NCBI GenBank assembly: GCA_028822645.1
Contig: JAPKDG010000013.1
Location: 1 to 48,679, forward strand
Length of the DNA stretch: 48,679 bases
From: Longimicrobiales bacterium
GTDB lineage: Bacteria; Gemmatimonadota; Gemmatimonadetes; Longimicrobiales; Gaopeijiaceae
Reading direction: 5' to 3'
The position numbers and the translations under genes were made by a program. The notes under the pieces are model-generated. The model did not search any database. It worked only from the letters and a program-made list of their open reading frames with translations, and was not told the DNA's origin. Positions 29,001-36,177 of this stretch are shown in pieces. Numbering within the stretch: the stretch's first letter is position 1; each line of letters begins with the position of its first letter.

Positions 29001-29198
29001 AGTACTAGTGTTTGTAGGATCTACTGCTAGGTCGCTGATTCTTCCACCCACAACACTAGGTCCGATTTCTCTCCATTCGAGAAAACCAACAGGGCCCAGT
29101 AGGTCAGCAGTCGGGCTTTGTTGGGCGTGAGCTGGTTCTGCCAAAAAAGGTAGGAGGAACAGGCTCATAAGGATAGAGAATCTCTTTGGTTGCTTCAC
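26037..29198 (-). CDS. Secreted VPS10/BNR-repeat (sortilin-like beta-propeller) protein
   Basis: This 1053-residue exported protein has a signal peptide ending near AHA-QQS. From about residue 30 to 770 it is built of repeated Asp-box/BNR motifs of the form S-x-D-x-G-x-T-W (for example STNHGTTW, SLDAGQTWQF, STDDGTTWTQI, SDDFGESWEK), which form sortilin-type beta-propellers. A C-terminal helical region with FRGGPRPQGPIVLPG and acidic helices follows. Such large proteins are frequent in Gemmatimonadota and related bacteria, but the ligand or enzyme activity is unknown. It converges with the aconitase X genes and is divergent from the radical SAM selenoprotein gene. Confidence 0.85.
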   Translation of the reverse strand: MKQPKRFSILMSLFLLPFLAEPAHAQQSPTADLLGPVGFLEWREIGPSVVGGRISDLAVDPTNTSTIYVGTATAGIWKSTNHGTTWNEIFTDNVTSSIGDVTLAPSNPNIVWAGTGEPQNRQSSPWGHGVFRSLDAGQTWQFLGLEETRHISRIKVHPNDPETAYVAAVGNLWKATPERGVFKTTDGGATWEKVLHIDDYTGAIDLVMDPADPNTLFAAMYTRQRTAWGFNGSGAGSGIYRTLDGGTNWTRLEEGIPTGHLGRIGLDIYERDGNILFASIEARRGQTGLYGSTDRGNSWTFLSDTNPRPMYFSMVRIDPNDPERIYLGGQNLMRSDDGGRTFSDQGARNVHLDHHALWIDPDNSNHVILGSDGGLSVSFDRSESWRFYDNLPISQFYEIDLDRRNPFWICGGLQDNGSWCGPSKTLDSQGIRNADWVNISGGDGFYVKIDPENPNTIFSESQNGRIGLLNLETGERSSIAPRPLFDDDEGSLPRKDYPSDQVVEADEREYRFNWNTPLLLSQDDSRSIYLGSQMLLKSTDDGTTWTQISPDLTFDIDRSQLSIMDEFPSDSMLSRHDGVSFYSTLTTIDESPLNTEVMYTGSDDGRVMKTTDGGLHWSDLTSNIPDLPNNTYVSRLVSSKAIEGRVYGTFDGHYSGDFQSYAYRSDDFGESWEKITSGLPESSVNVILEHPDQENLIFLGNEVGVFVSINAGDHWERLMNGLPTVPVDDIKIHPRNDDLVIGTHGRGIWILDNISPLVALAESSVQPNQPYLFQAGVATQWKTANVQEWTGSAEFRLPNPTNDVRIRYWIPEGSEGSSDLEITILTMAGQQIRSFSQKAIPGAHELLWDYRIDPAFTLNSTESGNNRFRGGPRPQGPIVLPGIYQIQMELGQVTMFGDVIVQMDPRIEISSTELQARQDALMSIYKLQKPVHEAGQAVQRIRGQIEEAIELISTTTEGKGALDQEAKTIIDTLDDIQNNLQSLPMGVGGSIEGSTTLPTQDQLQDIDSAWERGPRIIGRLNILISDTLPQFYQSMNAAGIRADPGETIRIPGK

Positions 29199-29437
29199 AG
29201 GCTGACCTTATTTAGATGATATGATGTTCCAATTTTTATATATAGATTTTGGGGATCAATTACTTAGGTGGCAATATGGGAGCAGACACTCGGTTGGATA
29301 ACAGTCTGCCAATTCTGTGATTCTTCGATGCCGTGTCTATCTCTATGCTTCTGGAATTGATATTCTAGGTCACTTCATTTAATGATTGAAATTATTTGAT
29401 CAGGATTTTGTTTTTACGAGAGAGTGATGAGTATCAA

Positions 29438-30868
29438 ATGCATGTATTACTGATTTCTTGTTATGATTTGGGTCACCAACCCTTCGCTTTAGCATCGGCG
29501 TCAGCTCATTTACTGAAGAGAGGGCACCGAGTTGAATGCATGGATCTTGCTGTTCAAGAATTCGATAGGGAAAAAGTGTTAAAGGCAGATCTGATAGGTA
29601 TATCAATACCGATGCATACAGCTATGTGCTTGGGGATTAAAGCAGGGGAAAGGATTAAGGCGATCAAGCCAGGAATCCACTTGTGCTATTTTGGCCTGTA
29701 TGCTTCGCTGAATGAGCAAGATCTTTTATCTAACGTCGGTGACGCTGTTATAGGTGGGGAATTCGAAGGCCCTTTGGCTGACTATATCGATGGCCTAGAA
29801 ACTGGTGATCTGAATAGCTTAGGAGTTTCTCTTGATCAATGTTTAAGAAAGCCCAACTTGTCTAGGCAAGAATTTGTCACTCCAGTGCGTTCACTGTTAC
29901 CTCCCCTTGAAGATTACTCAAAATTAATGATACCTGGGCATGGTGAAAAACTTGTTGGATCCACACAAACTAGTAGAGGATGTGCCCACCGCTGTCGGCA
30001 TTGTCCCATCCCCTCAGTTTATGAAGGAAGACTCAGGTTGGTTCAAGAACAGGTGGTATTGGACGATATAGATAATTTGGTAGAAATGGGAGCTGAGCAT
30101 ATATCATTTGGCGATCCTGATTTTCTTAATGGCGTTAAGTATTCTTTGGGAATCGTCCGTGCTATGAACGACAAACATAGTGATCTCAGTTTTGATATAA
30201 CAGCTAAAGTCGAACATCTCCTGGAATATCCCGAAGTGCTATGTGAACTAGGAAGTTTGGGCTGTTTATTCGTGATTTCTGCCGTAGAAACTGTGGACGA
30301 TAGGATATTGGAGTATTTGGACAAGGGCCATACTCGTAATGATGTGATAGTAGCACTTCAGAATACTAGAAAAGCAGGTATACATCTCAAGCCCTCCTTG
30401 TTGCCATTCACTCCTTGGACCACAATGTCAGGTTATTTGGATCTCCTGGATTTCATAGAGGAGCATGACTTGATCTACCACGTAGATCCTGTCCACTACT
30501 CTATAAGATTGCTATTGCCCCCGAGATCAAAACTCTTAGGAATTTCTGAACTGTCAGCGGTCGTTGGCGAGATGTCGAAGGAGGATTTGGTTTACGAGTG
30601 GAAGCATCCTGATGCTAGAGTTGATGAATTGCAGAAGCGGATAGCCCTGATCGTTGAATCTAGCATTGAAAACGAGGAAGATTCGCCGACTATTTTCGCA
30701 AGAATAAAAGCGGTCGCCCGGGGGAGAGAGGCGAGCTTTCTAGAGGCCGTGACCGAGGCAGACGATTTTTTTCTGCCAGTAGAGTCGCGTCCTCCAGCTT
30801 TCTCCGAGTCGTGGTTTTGCTGAGCTGAGCCTACTGAGAGTCAGTTGGACTCTGTAAGAGGAACATGA
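29438..30868 (+). CDS. CUAEP-tail radical SAM selenoprotein
   Basis: The gene is normally cut at UGA 30821, but reading that codon as selenocysteine gives 476 residues ending ...SESWFCUAEPTESQ plus nine more. Cys-Sec-Ala-Glu-Pro is the tail of a known radical SAM family whose members carry either CUAEP or CCAEP (recalled family name). The N-terminal 110 residues look like a B12-binding domain (HVLLISCYDLGHQPFALAS, GISIPMHT). The radical SAM motif CxxxCxxC is C182, C186, C189 (GCAHRCRHC). Sec is residue 462. ATG 29438 is preferred over TTG 29396 because family members begin with the VLLIS strand. The reaction is unknown. A SECIS-like hairpin follows the UGA. Confidence 0.85.
30821..30853 (+). 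promoter_or_regulatory. UGA selenocysteine codon and SECIS-like hairpin of the CUAEP gene
   Basis: After UGA (30821-30823) a stem AGAGTC (30837-30842) pairs with GACTCT (30848-30853) around the 5-base loop AGTTG. The loop starts 19 bases after the UGA and has G in its second position. Bacterial SECIS elements usually have the loop 16 to 37 bases from UGA, a stem of 4 to 16 bp and a G in the first two loop positions, so this fits. The element lies inside the coding sequence, as expected for bacteria. Confidence 0.75.
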
Positions 30869-31010
30869 TTGATGGATAAGTTAGATACTTATAAGGGTAC
30901 CACTGTTTTCTAGAGATAGATTAAAAATTGCAAATACGTACTATCGATGACTTAGGCGTAAGTGTAATGTTGCAGGTGAAACAATGATTATTCCAAATAA
31001 GGAAGTGACT

Positions 31011-32279
31011 ATGAGAGTTTTTATCGGATGGGGTTTATACCTAGTTCTGTTGTCAGCTTGTAATCAAGAACATTCCGATATTTCAGCATTTGTTGGAGCT
31101 CAAATTTGGGATGGTACGGGTTCTGAAATGATTCCTAATGGAGTTATTTTGGTCGAAAATGGGAGGATTAGTGAAGTTGGCACCGGGGATGAAATAGTGA
31201 TACCACCTGGAGCTGAAGTTGAAGATCTCAGTGACCGAATAGTAGTGCCAGGATTGATAAATACTCACGGCCATGTGGGTGGAGTGCTGGGACTAGAATC
31301 TGGATATTACAATAGAGACAATCTGATTCGTCAGCTCCGTTTATATGCTGGTTATGGTATCACCACAGTGAATAGCTTAGGTGGTGATCGTAACGAAGGG
31401 AAAATTTTACGCGATGAACAGGATGTGCCCGATTTGGACAGGACACGGCTATATATCGCAGGTGAAGTCATAGCGGGTACGACGAGGGAAGAAGCATTAG
31501 AAATTCTGCATGATAATGCTGAGCTCAACGTGGATTGGATGAAAATTCGGGTTGATGACAACCTCGGGTCTGTCCCAAAGATGTCTCTGGACCTGTATTC
31601 TGCCGTAATAGAGAGAAGCCATGAGTTGGGATTCAAGTTGGCTTCACATCTGTTTTACCTGGAGGACGCCAAAAATCTTCTCAGAGCGGGAACAGATTTC
31701 ATTGCTCACAGTGTGCGTGATGTCATGGTAGACGAGGAATTTTTGGATTTAATGAGTAGAAGCGGCGTTTGTTATTCGCCGACTTTGACGAGAGAAATAT
31801 CCACTTTTGTTTACGAGAATAGGCCAGAGTTTTTTAATGATCCCTTTTTTCTGGAACACGCCGATAGGGACGTACTAGAAGAGTTGTCTGATCCTTTAAG
31901 GCAAAAGGCTGTTCGTGAAAATGTCAGCGCGCAAGGTTATAAGAAAGCTCTTCCGGTGGCCATGGAGAACTTAAAAAGGATTTCTGATGCTGGGTTGCCG
32001 ATAGGATTTGGAACAGATTCTGGACCAGCAGGACGATTCCAGGGGTTTTTCGAGCATATGGAGTTAGTCCTGATGGAAAGATCTGGGATGAATCCAGGAC
32101 AGATTCTTAGGTCCGCGACTGGTCAGGCTGCAAAGTGTTTGGGTATAGAACAAGAGGTGGGTACATTACAGCCTAATAGATGGGCCGACTTCATTGTATT
32201 GACTGAAAATCCACTGGAAAACGTGAGGAATATGAGAAGTATAGAGTCAGTTTGGATAGCAGGTAACAGGGTAGATTGA
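31011..32279 (+). CDS. Amidohydrolase-family lipoprotein
   Basis: This 422-residue metal-dependent hydrolase has a lipoprotein signal (MRVFIGWGLYLVLLSAC), so it is probably anchored outside the cytoplasm. The amidohydrolase metal motif HxH is H86/H88 (GLINTHGHVGG), with further ligands suggested by SHLFYLED, DFIAHSVRD and GFGTDSGPAG, and the C-terminal PNRWADFIVLTENPL closes the composite beta-sandwich. The substrate is unknown; imidazolonepropionase-like and prolidase-like members share this look. ATG 31011 (AAGGAAG upstream) is preferred, with ATG 30984 possible. It follows the selenoprotein gene by about 140 bp and ends 7 bp before thyX. Confidence 0.8.
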   Translation: MRVFIGWGLYLVLLSACNQEHSDISAFVGAQIWDGTGSEMIPNGVILVENGRISEVGTGDEIVIPPGAEVEDLSDRIVVPGLINTHGHVGGVLGLESGYYNRDNLIRQLRLYAGYGITTVNSLGGDRNEGKILRDEQDVPDLDRTRLYIAGEVIAGTTREEALEILHDNAELNVDWMKIRVDDNLGSVPKMSLDLYSAVIERSHELGFKLASHLFYLEDAKNLLRAGTDFIAHSVRDVMVDEEFLDLMSRSGVCYSPTLTREISTFVYENRPEFFNDPFFLEHADRDVLEELSDPLRQKAVRENVSAQGYKKALPVAMENLKRISDAGLPIGFGTDSGPAGRFQGFFEHMELVLMERSGMNPGQILRSATGQAAKCLGIEQEVGTLQPNRWADFIVLTENPLENVRNMRSIESVWIAGNRVD

Positions 32280-32286
32280 GTTGGCA

Positions 32287-33276
32287 ATGTTAACAAAGCG
32301 TCCGACCAATCCGGCTGCGGAAGAAATTTTAGGAGGGTATTTCCCTGTCTTGGACCACGGGTTCGTATCGTTAGTGGATTATATGGGTACTGACGAAGAC
32401 GTGGAAAGAGCGGCAAGAGTCAGTTATGGCTATGGGACTAGGAAAACCAGTCAGACTAGGGGTCTAATAAGATATCTTCGTCGTCACTACCATACTACAC
32501 CCAGTGAGATGGTAGAACTAAAATTTCACTGTGCGATGCCGATGTTTGTGGCCAGACAATGGATTAGACATCGAACTGCTTCGGTCAATGAATACAGTGG
32601 AAGGTACTCGTTGATGCCTTTGTTGTTTTATAAGCCAGAATCGGACCATTTTTCGCTACAGAACCAAGACAACGCACAAGGTCGCCAAACTGATTCTGCC
32701 TCTTCGGAACTGTATGGAGAAGCAGTGAAGCATTGGGAACAGGTGCGAGCTGAAGTTTCTAGAGGTTACCGTTGGATGGTAGAGGAGGACGTGGCCAGGG
32801 AGCTAGCACGTATTGATTTGCCTTTATCTACCTATACTCAATGGTATTGGAAAATTGACTTACACAACCTATTTCATTTCTTAACGCTAAGAGATGACGC
32901 TCACGCTCAGTGGGAAATTCAAGCTTTTGCACGTGTTATGGCTGGTATGCTGAAAAGAGTCGCTCCACTGAGTTATGAGGCATGGATTGACTACAATGTA
33001 TGCGGACAGGCTTTAAGCAGAAGCGATATTTTGATTTTGAGTCAATTCGTGAATGGCGGAGATCATGGGATTAAGGCTAGAGATACCGAGCAAACCTTTA
33101 GTAAGAAAGCGCTACAAGAATTTGGGCTTTCCACTAGAGAAGCTGAAGAGTTGATCACTAAGCTTGAACCGACAGAAAAACCTAGCCATGATTTGGACCT
33201 TTCTTTAATGAGAACAGCTGAGGATATAGCTAAAGATCTGGGAGAGGCAGTCCCGAGACCTTCTGGATCCAGCTAG
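32287..33276 (+). CDS. thyX: Flavin-dependent thymidylate synthase
   Basis: ThyX makes dTMP from dUMP using FAD, NADPH and methylene-tetrahydrofolate. The signature RHRTASVNEYSGRYS is complete, and the segments LRRHYHTTPSEMVELKF and PLSTYTQWYWKIDLHNLFHFL are family-typical. At about 329 residues it is longer than the classic ThyX of 220 to 270; the C-terminal extension (DLDLSLMRTAEDIAKDLGEA...) is common to a long subgroup. ATG 32287 is preferred; TTG 32281 would add two residues. It overlaps neither neighbour and lies 7 bp after the amidohydrolase. Confidence 0.94.
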   Translation: MLTKRPTNPAAEEILGGYFPVLDHGFVSLVDYMGTDEDVERAARVSYGYGTRKTSQTRGLIRYLRRHYHTTPSEMVELKFHCAMPMFVARQWIRHRTASVNEYSGRYSLMPLLFYKPESDHFSLQNQDNAQGRQTDSASSELYGEAVKHWEQVRAEVSRGYRWMVEEDVARELARIDLPLSTYTQWYWKIDLHNLFHFLTLRDDAHAQWEIQAFARVMAGMLKRVAPLSYEAWIDYNVCGQALSRSDILILSQFVNGGDHGIKARDTEQTFSKKALQEFGLSTREAEELITKLEPTEKPSHDLDLSLMRTAEDIAKDLGEAVPRPSGSS

Positions 33277-33355
33277 TGATTTGCAGCAGAATTACTAGCT
33301 CAAAGTCAGTAAATAGGTCGGGTTAGCGTAAGGTTAGTCGGATTAATTTATCACA

Positions 33356-33901
33356 GTGGATCACCATGGGATTCGTGTGTCAATGGAAAGAGCCAATTTA
33401 AGACTTGGTGTGCAACGCACCTTCATGAGACTTATTACTACAGTCGGTGTCGTGTTTCTTCTCTCATTACTATTCATGATTTCTCAGGGAAGGAAGGGAC
33501 TGTCAGATGGAAGAACTGTTTTGGCAGTCCTTCCATTCGAGTCTGGATTGGTTCAAGACTCTACACAGCGATACGCAGGATTTGCAGAAGGATTAGCTGC
33601 TTACTTTGGAAGGGCAGACCCTCAGATCTTAGGAGTTTTAGGGCCGGCAAGTACGGATAGATATGCCAGCCGTGGCCTTGATCCTTTGGTCATAGGGAAT
33701 GAGCTACTGGCTGATCTCGTAGTGACTGGGCGTGAATCTGGAAGAAGAGGAGACTTGAGCTTGGTAGTAGAACTCTTAAAAGTGGCTGATGGGTCAATTC
33801 TGTGGAGCCGTGAATTTCGTATAGATGAAAATACTGAGCTTCGAGATCTGTTAACGGAAGTGAGTACAGAAGTGACTTCTGTTTTGGATCTTCCTCGTTG
33901 A
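33356..33901 (+). CDS. Membrane-anchored TolB/FlgO-like protein
   Basis: This 181-residue protein has one N-terminal membrane segment (about residues 25-44) followed by a soluble domain VLAVLPFESGLVQDSTQRYAGFAEGLAAYF, the start of a FlgO/TolB N-terminal-like fold, and LVVELLKVADGSILWSREFRI as its strand-helix end. In other bacteria such domains occur in adenylate cyclase and TPR regulators. Here the domain stands alone. The GTG start at 33356 is not backed by a clear ribosome site, so the N-terminus could be 9 to 23 residues shorter. The function is unknown. Confidence 0.55.
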   Translation: MDHHGIRVSMERANLRLGVQRTFMRLITTVGVVFLLSLLFMISQGRKGLSDGRTVLAVLPFESGLVQDSTQRYAGFAEGLAAYFGRADPQILGVLGPASTDRYASRGLDPLVIGNELLADLVVTGRESGRRGDLSLVVELLKVADGSILWSREFRIDENTELRDLLTEVSTEVTSVLDLPR

Positions 33902-34006
33902 AATAGGAGGCCGACCTCTAAAAACAGAGAGTTAATTTACTAATAGGGTTTAGGTAGCGAAGGACAATCGGACTGATTCAAAAACAACTGTTTCAAAGGA
34001 GTGATA

Positions 34007-34471
34007 ATGGGAGATGTTGTCTACAAATCTAAAAGTAGGATAGAAAGAATCCAAGGACCTCACCGCAAAGCGTATATTCCAGCAACGGCTGATCCAGTGG
34101 ATTTTGGAGTGCACGGGGCCATCGCAAAACATTACGGAGTTGAAAGTACAGATGAAGTGGCCACCACGTTGGACTATATTGTAGCTGCGACAGGTGGCTG
34201 ACTAGCTGGTACTTTTGGAGGCGCGCTGGAGGCGCGTGGGATTCCAGCTAGTGTGGATTATCTGGAAACAACTGTTGAAGGAGAGGTAGAAAAAGAGGAC
34301 GGTGTCTTGGCCTTGAGACGCATTCACGTTAATTATCGTTTAAAAGGAAGTGTCGATTCTGAAGAAATAGCCATCAGGGTTCACGCTATTCACCGAGGTA
34401 AGTGCCCCGTTTATAAGTCGATTTCAAGTTCTATCAACATAACTACAGAACTGATATTTGAAGCAGAGTAA
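34007..34471 (+). CDS. OsmC-like peroxiredoxin selenoprotein
   Basis: The gene is normally split in two by UGA 34199. Reading it as selenocysteine gives one 154-residue OsmC/Ohr-fold protein. Sec65 (ATGGULAGTFGGALEARG) sits where OsmC proteins carry the first catalytic, peroxide-reacting cysteine; the second conserved cysteine is C133 (GKCPVYKS). ATG 34007 is strongly supported by AAGGAG (33996-34001) with a 5-base spacer. OsmC proteins reduce organic hydroperoxides in the cytoplasm. Sec should raise reactivity. Sec-containing OsmC-like proteins are known from marine metagenome surveys (recalled). It is followed 30 bp on by proC. Confidence 0.87.
34199..34252 (+). promoter_or_regulatory. UGA selenocysteine codon and SECIS-like hairpin of the OsmC-like gene
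   Basis: UGA is 34199-34201. A long outer stem ACTAGCTGG (34201-34209) pairs with CCAGCTAGT (34244-34252), 9 bp perfect. Inside, CGCGC (34222-34226) pairs with GCGCG (34232-34236) around loop TGGAG, extended by a G-T pair. The loop starts 25 bases after the UGA and contains G in its second position, meeting the bacterial SECIS rules. A tandem copy of GGAGGCGCG occurs within it. Confidence 0.8.
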
Positions 34472-34501
34472 GCTAAAGTCAAAATTTGGAAAAGATTCAG
34501 A

Positions 34502-35353
34502 ATGCTAAAAGGAGAGGATGACAAGGTGGGATCAAAAGGAAGTAGTCATAGTTTCAGTTCTATCTGTGTGTTAGGAGGAGGGAATTTAGGTCAGGCTTTG
34601 GTGCGAGGGTGGATAGAATGCGGTGGGATAGACCCTAAAAATATAACGGTGACCCGTAGAGATTGTAGTAAGTTGAAACAGTTAGGATCTATGGGGGTAA
34701 CGATTACAGAGGATAACGTTTCGGCCGTAGAAAACTCAGATATAGTCATCATCGCAGTGCAGCCGCAGCAGATACCTACGTTGTTTTCGGAAATAAGGGA
34801 AGTAGCCGAGTCAAGACCACACACATTCATTTCAGTTGTCAGCGGCACCTCCATTGAGTCGGTGAAAAAGGGACTAGGTTTGGACAAAAACCCAGTAGTT
34901 AGGGCTATGCCCAACACAGCTGTGTCAGTCGGTGAAGCTGTCACATGTCTAGCTGCTCAGGACAGTGAAGCTTTAGGGGAAGCTGAAGGACTATTCAATC
35001 GTATCGGCCAGACACTTAACCTACCCGAGGAGATGATAACTCCATCAACAGCCTTGAGTGCCTGTGGGATCGCTTTTTTCCTCCGTTGTATTCGTGCAGC
35101 TTCCCAAGGAGGTATTGAAATCGGTTTCCACCCTGAAGAAGCTCTATTTTTGGCCGCGCAGACGGCTAAAGGTGCAGCCTCTCTCATCTTGGATGCAGGA
35201 TTTCATCCAGAGGATGGTATCGACAAGGTCACTACGCCTCGAGGGTGCACCATAGCAGGCCTAAATGAGATGGAGCACCATGGGTTAAGCTCCGCTATCA
35301 TAAGAGGGATTGTGACATCAGCTGAACAGGCAGAAGGTTTGAAGGGAGAGTAA
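34502..35353 (+). CDS. proC: Pyrroline-5-carboxylate reductase
   Basis: ProC reduces pyrroline-5-carboxylate to proline with NAD(P)H. The Rossmann motif is VLGGGNLGQALVRG, followed by RAMPNTAVSVGEAVT and the C-terminal dimer signature TTPRGCTIAGLNEMEHHGL. It is 283 residues by the called ATG, close to the usual 260 to 280. The N-terminal extension (MLKGEDDKVGSKGSSHSFSS) is poorly conserved, and GTG 34526 could be the true start. It follows the selenoprotein OsmC-like gene by 30 bp and is probably co-transcribed. Confidence 0.93.
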   Translation: MLKGEDDKVGSKGSSHSFSSICVLGGGNLGQALVRGWIECGGIDPKNITVTRRDCSKLKQLGSMGVTITEDNVSAVENSDIVIIAVQPQQIPTLFSEIREVAESRPHTFISVVSGTSIESVKKGLGLDKNPVVRAMPNTAVSVGEAVTCLAAQDSEALGEAEGLFNRIGQTLNLPEEMITPSTALSACGIAFFLRCIRAASQGGIEIGFHPEEALFLAAQTAKGAASLILDAGFHPEDGIDKVTTPRGCTIAGLNEMEHHGLSSAIIRGIVTSAEQAEGLKGE

Positions 35354-35424
35354 AAATCCAATCGAGCCAGTGCGAGAGGCAAAGTTCAGCTAAGTGATTA
35401 TACTGGGGTTTCTCGAGTAGTTGT

Positions 35425-35706
35425 TCAGGGGAGAGTCTCTCCAATTGCAACTACGGCATGCTCAGGTACTAAGTGTAGGTCGTCTTCCACCAATCTAGCG
35501 GCTTCGTGCAGAATGATCACTAAAGTTCCTGGTGTAAGGCCATCATCTTGGCCAGGAATATCGTATTCTTCGCTGGGAGTGTGAAGGACTATCTGCCCCC
35601 TCCTTAAGGTTCGGTCAGCACAGGTTCCAACTAGCCGAACCGTTGCCCATCCTGGGCGCGGAGCCCAGACAAGATTGGTCGGGGTTCGCAGTCTAGGGTC
35701 AGTCAT
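35425..35706 (-). CDS. Small GroES-like hypothetical protein
   Basis: This 93-residue protein starts MTDPRLRTPTNLV and has a strand-rich body LRRGQIVLHTPSEEYDIPGQDDGLTPGTLVIIL and VPEHAVVAIGE. The length and strand spacing resemble the co-chaperonin GroES fold, but key conserved residues are not clear, so this is a weak guess. ATG 35706 is preferred since GGAG lies 6 bases upstream and it overlaps the preceding gene's stop. The longer reading from 35718 overlaps that gene by 20 bases. Function unknown. Confidence 0.5.
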   Translation of the reverse strand: MTDPRLRTPTNLVWAPRPGWATVRLVGTCADRTLRRGQIVLHTPSEEYDIPGQDDGLTPGTLVIILHEAARLVEDDLHLVPEHAVVAIGETLP

Positions 35707-36154
35707 GGTCTGCTCCATTACCTCTATTAAGTTTGTGTAAGCCCTTTACCAGGAGATCAAAAGTAGCACCTTGGGCTTTTGATAATTGCAAAGGTAGAGT
35801 AATTGGGACTGCACGGTGCGAAGAGGTGTCTGGCATATGCAGGACCATTCGGTCGGAAGGAGTCGGGTTATGACAATTGTGCAGTCTACCATTTGTATCT
35901 ATTTCTACTGGGGTCCCAGGGTTCTGAAGGTTCGAGATAAAACAGCCGTAGTTTTGCCAAGCCGTAAGACAATTATCTCCATTTTTTGTGATCGCTGGCA
36001 AAAGTGTTTCATTGTAGTAGACCAAGGCTTGTTGGTAGCTTTCGGAATCAAGTCTTTTTAATTCTTGGAGTTTTTCTCTGCAAATTATTCTCGGATCCCT
36101 CACAGAGTTTTCTTGTAGGATGTGCTCTAGGATACTGTCTGCAGTTTTGTTCAT
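35699..36154 (-). CDS. Hypothetical protein (151 aa) between rho and the GroES-like gene
   Basis: This 151-residue protein is not recognised. It carries no signal peptide. It has four cysteines (IICREKL, GDNCLT, YGCFI, HNCHN), of which the last three could in principle bind metal. The C-terminal half contains LQLSKAQGATFDLLVKGL, a helical segment. AGAGGA upstream on this strand supports ATG 36154. It lies 23 bp downstream of rho and overlaps the next small gene, so the three probably form one transcript. Confidence 0.55.
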   Translation of the reverse strand: MNKTADSILEHILQENSVRDPRIICREKLQELKRLDSESYQQALVYYNETLLPAITKNGDNCLTAWQNYGCFISNLQNPGTPVEIDTNGRLHNCHNPTPSDRMVLHMPDTSSHRAVPITLPLQLSKAQGATFDLLVKGLHKLNRGNGADHD

Positions 36155-36177
36155 TGATGTTGTCCTCTTCCCTATCC

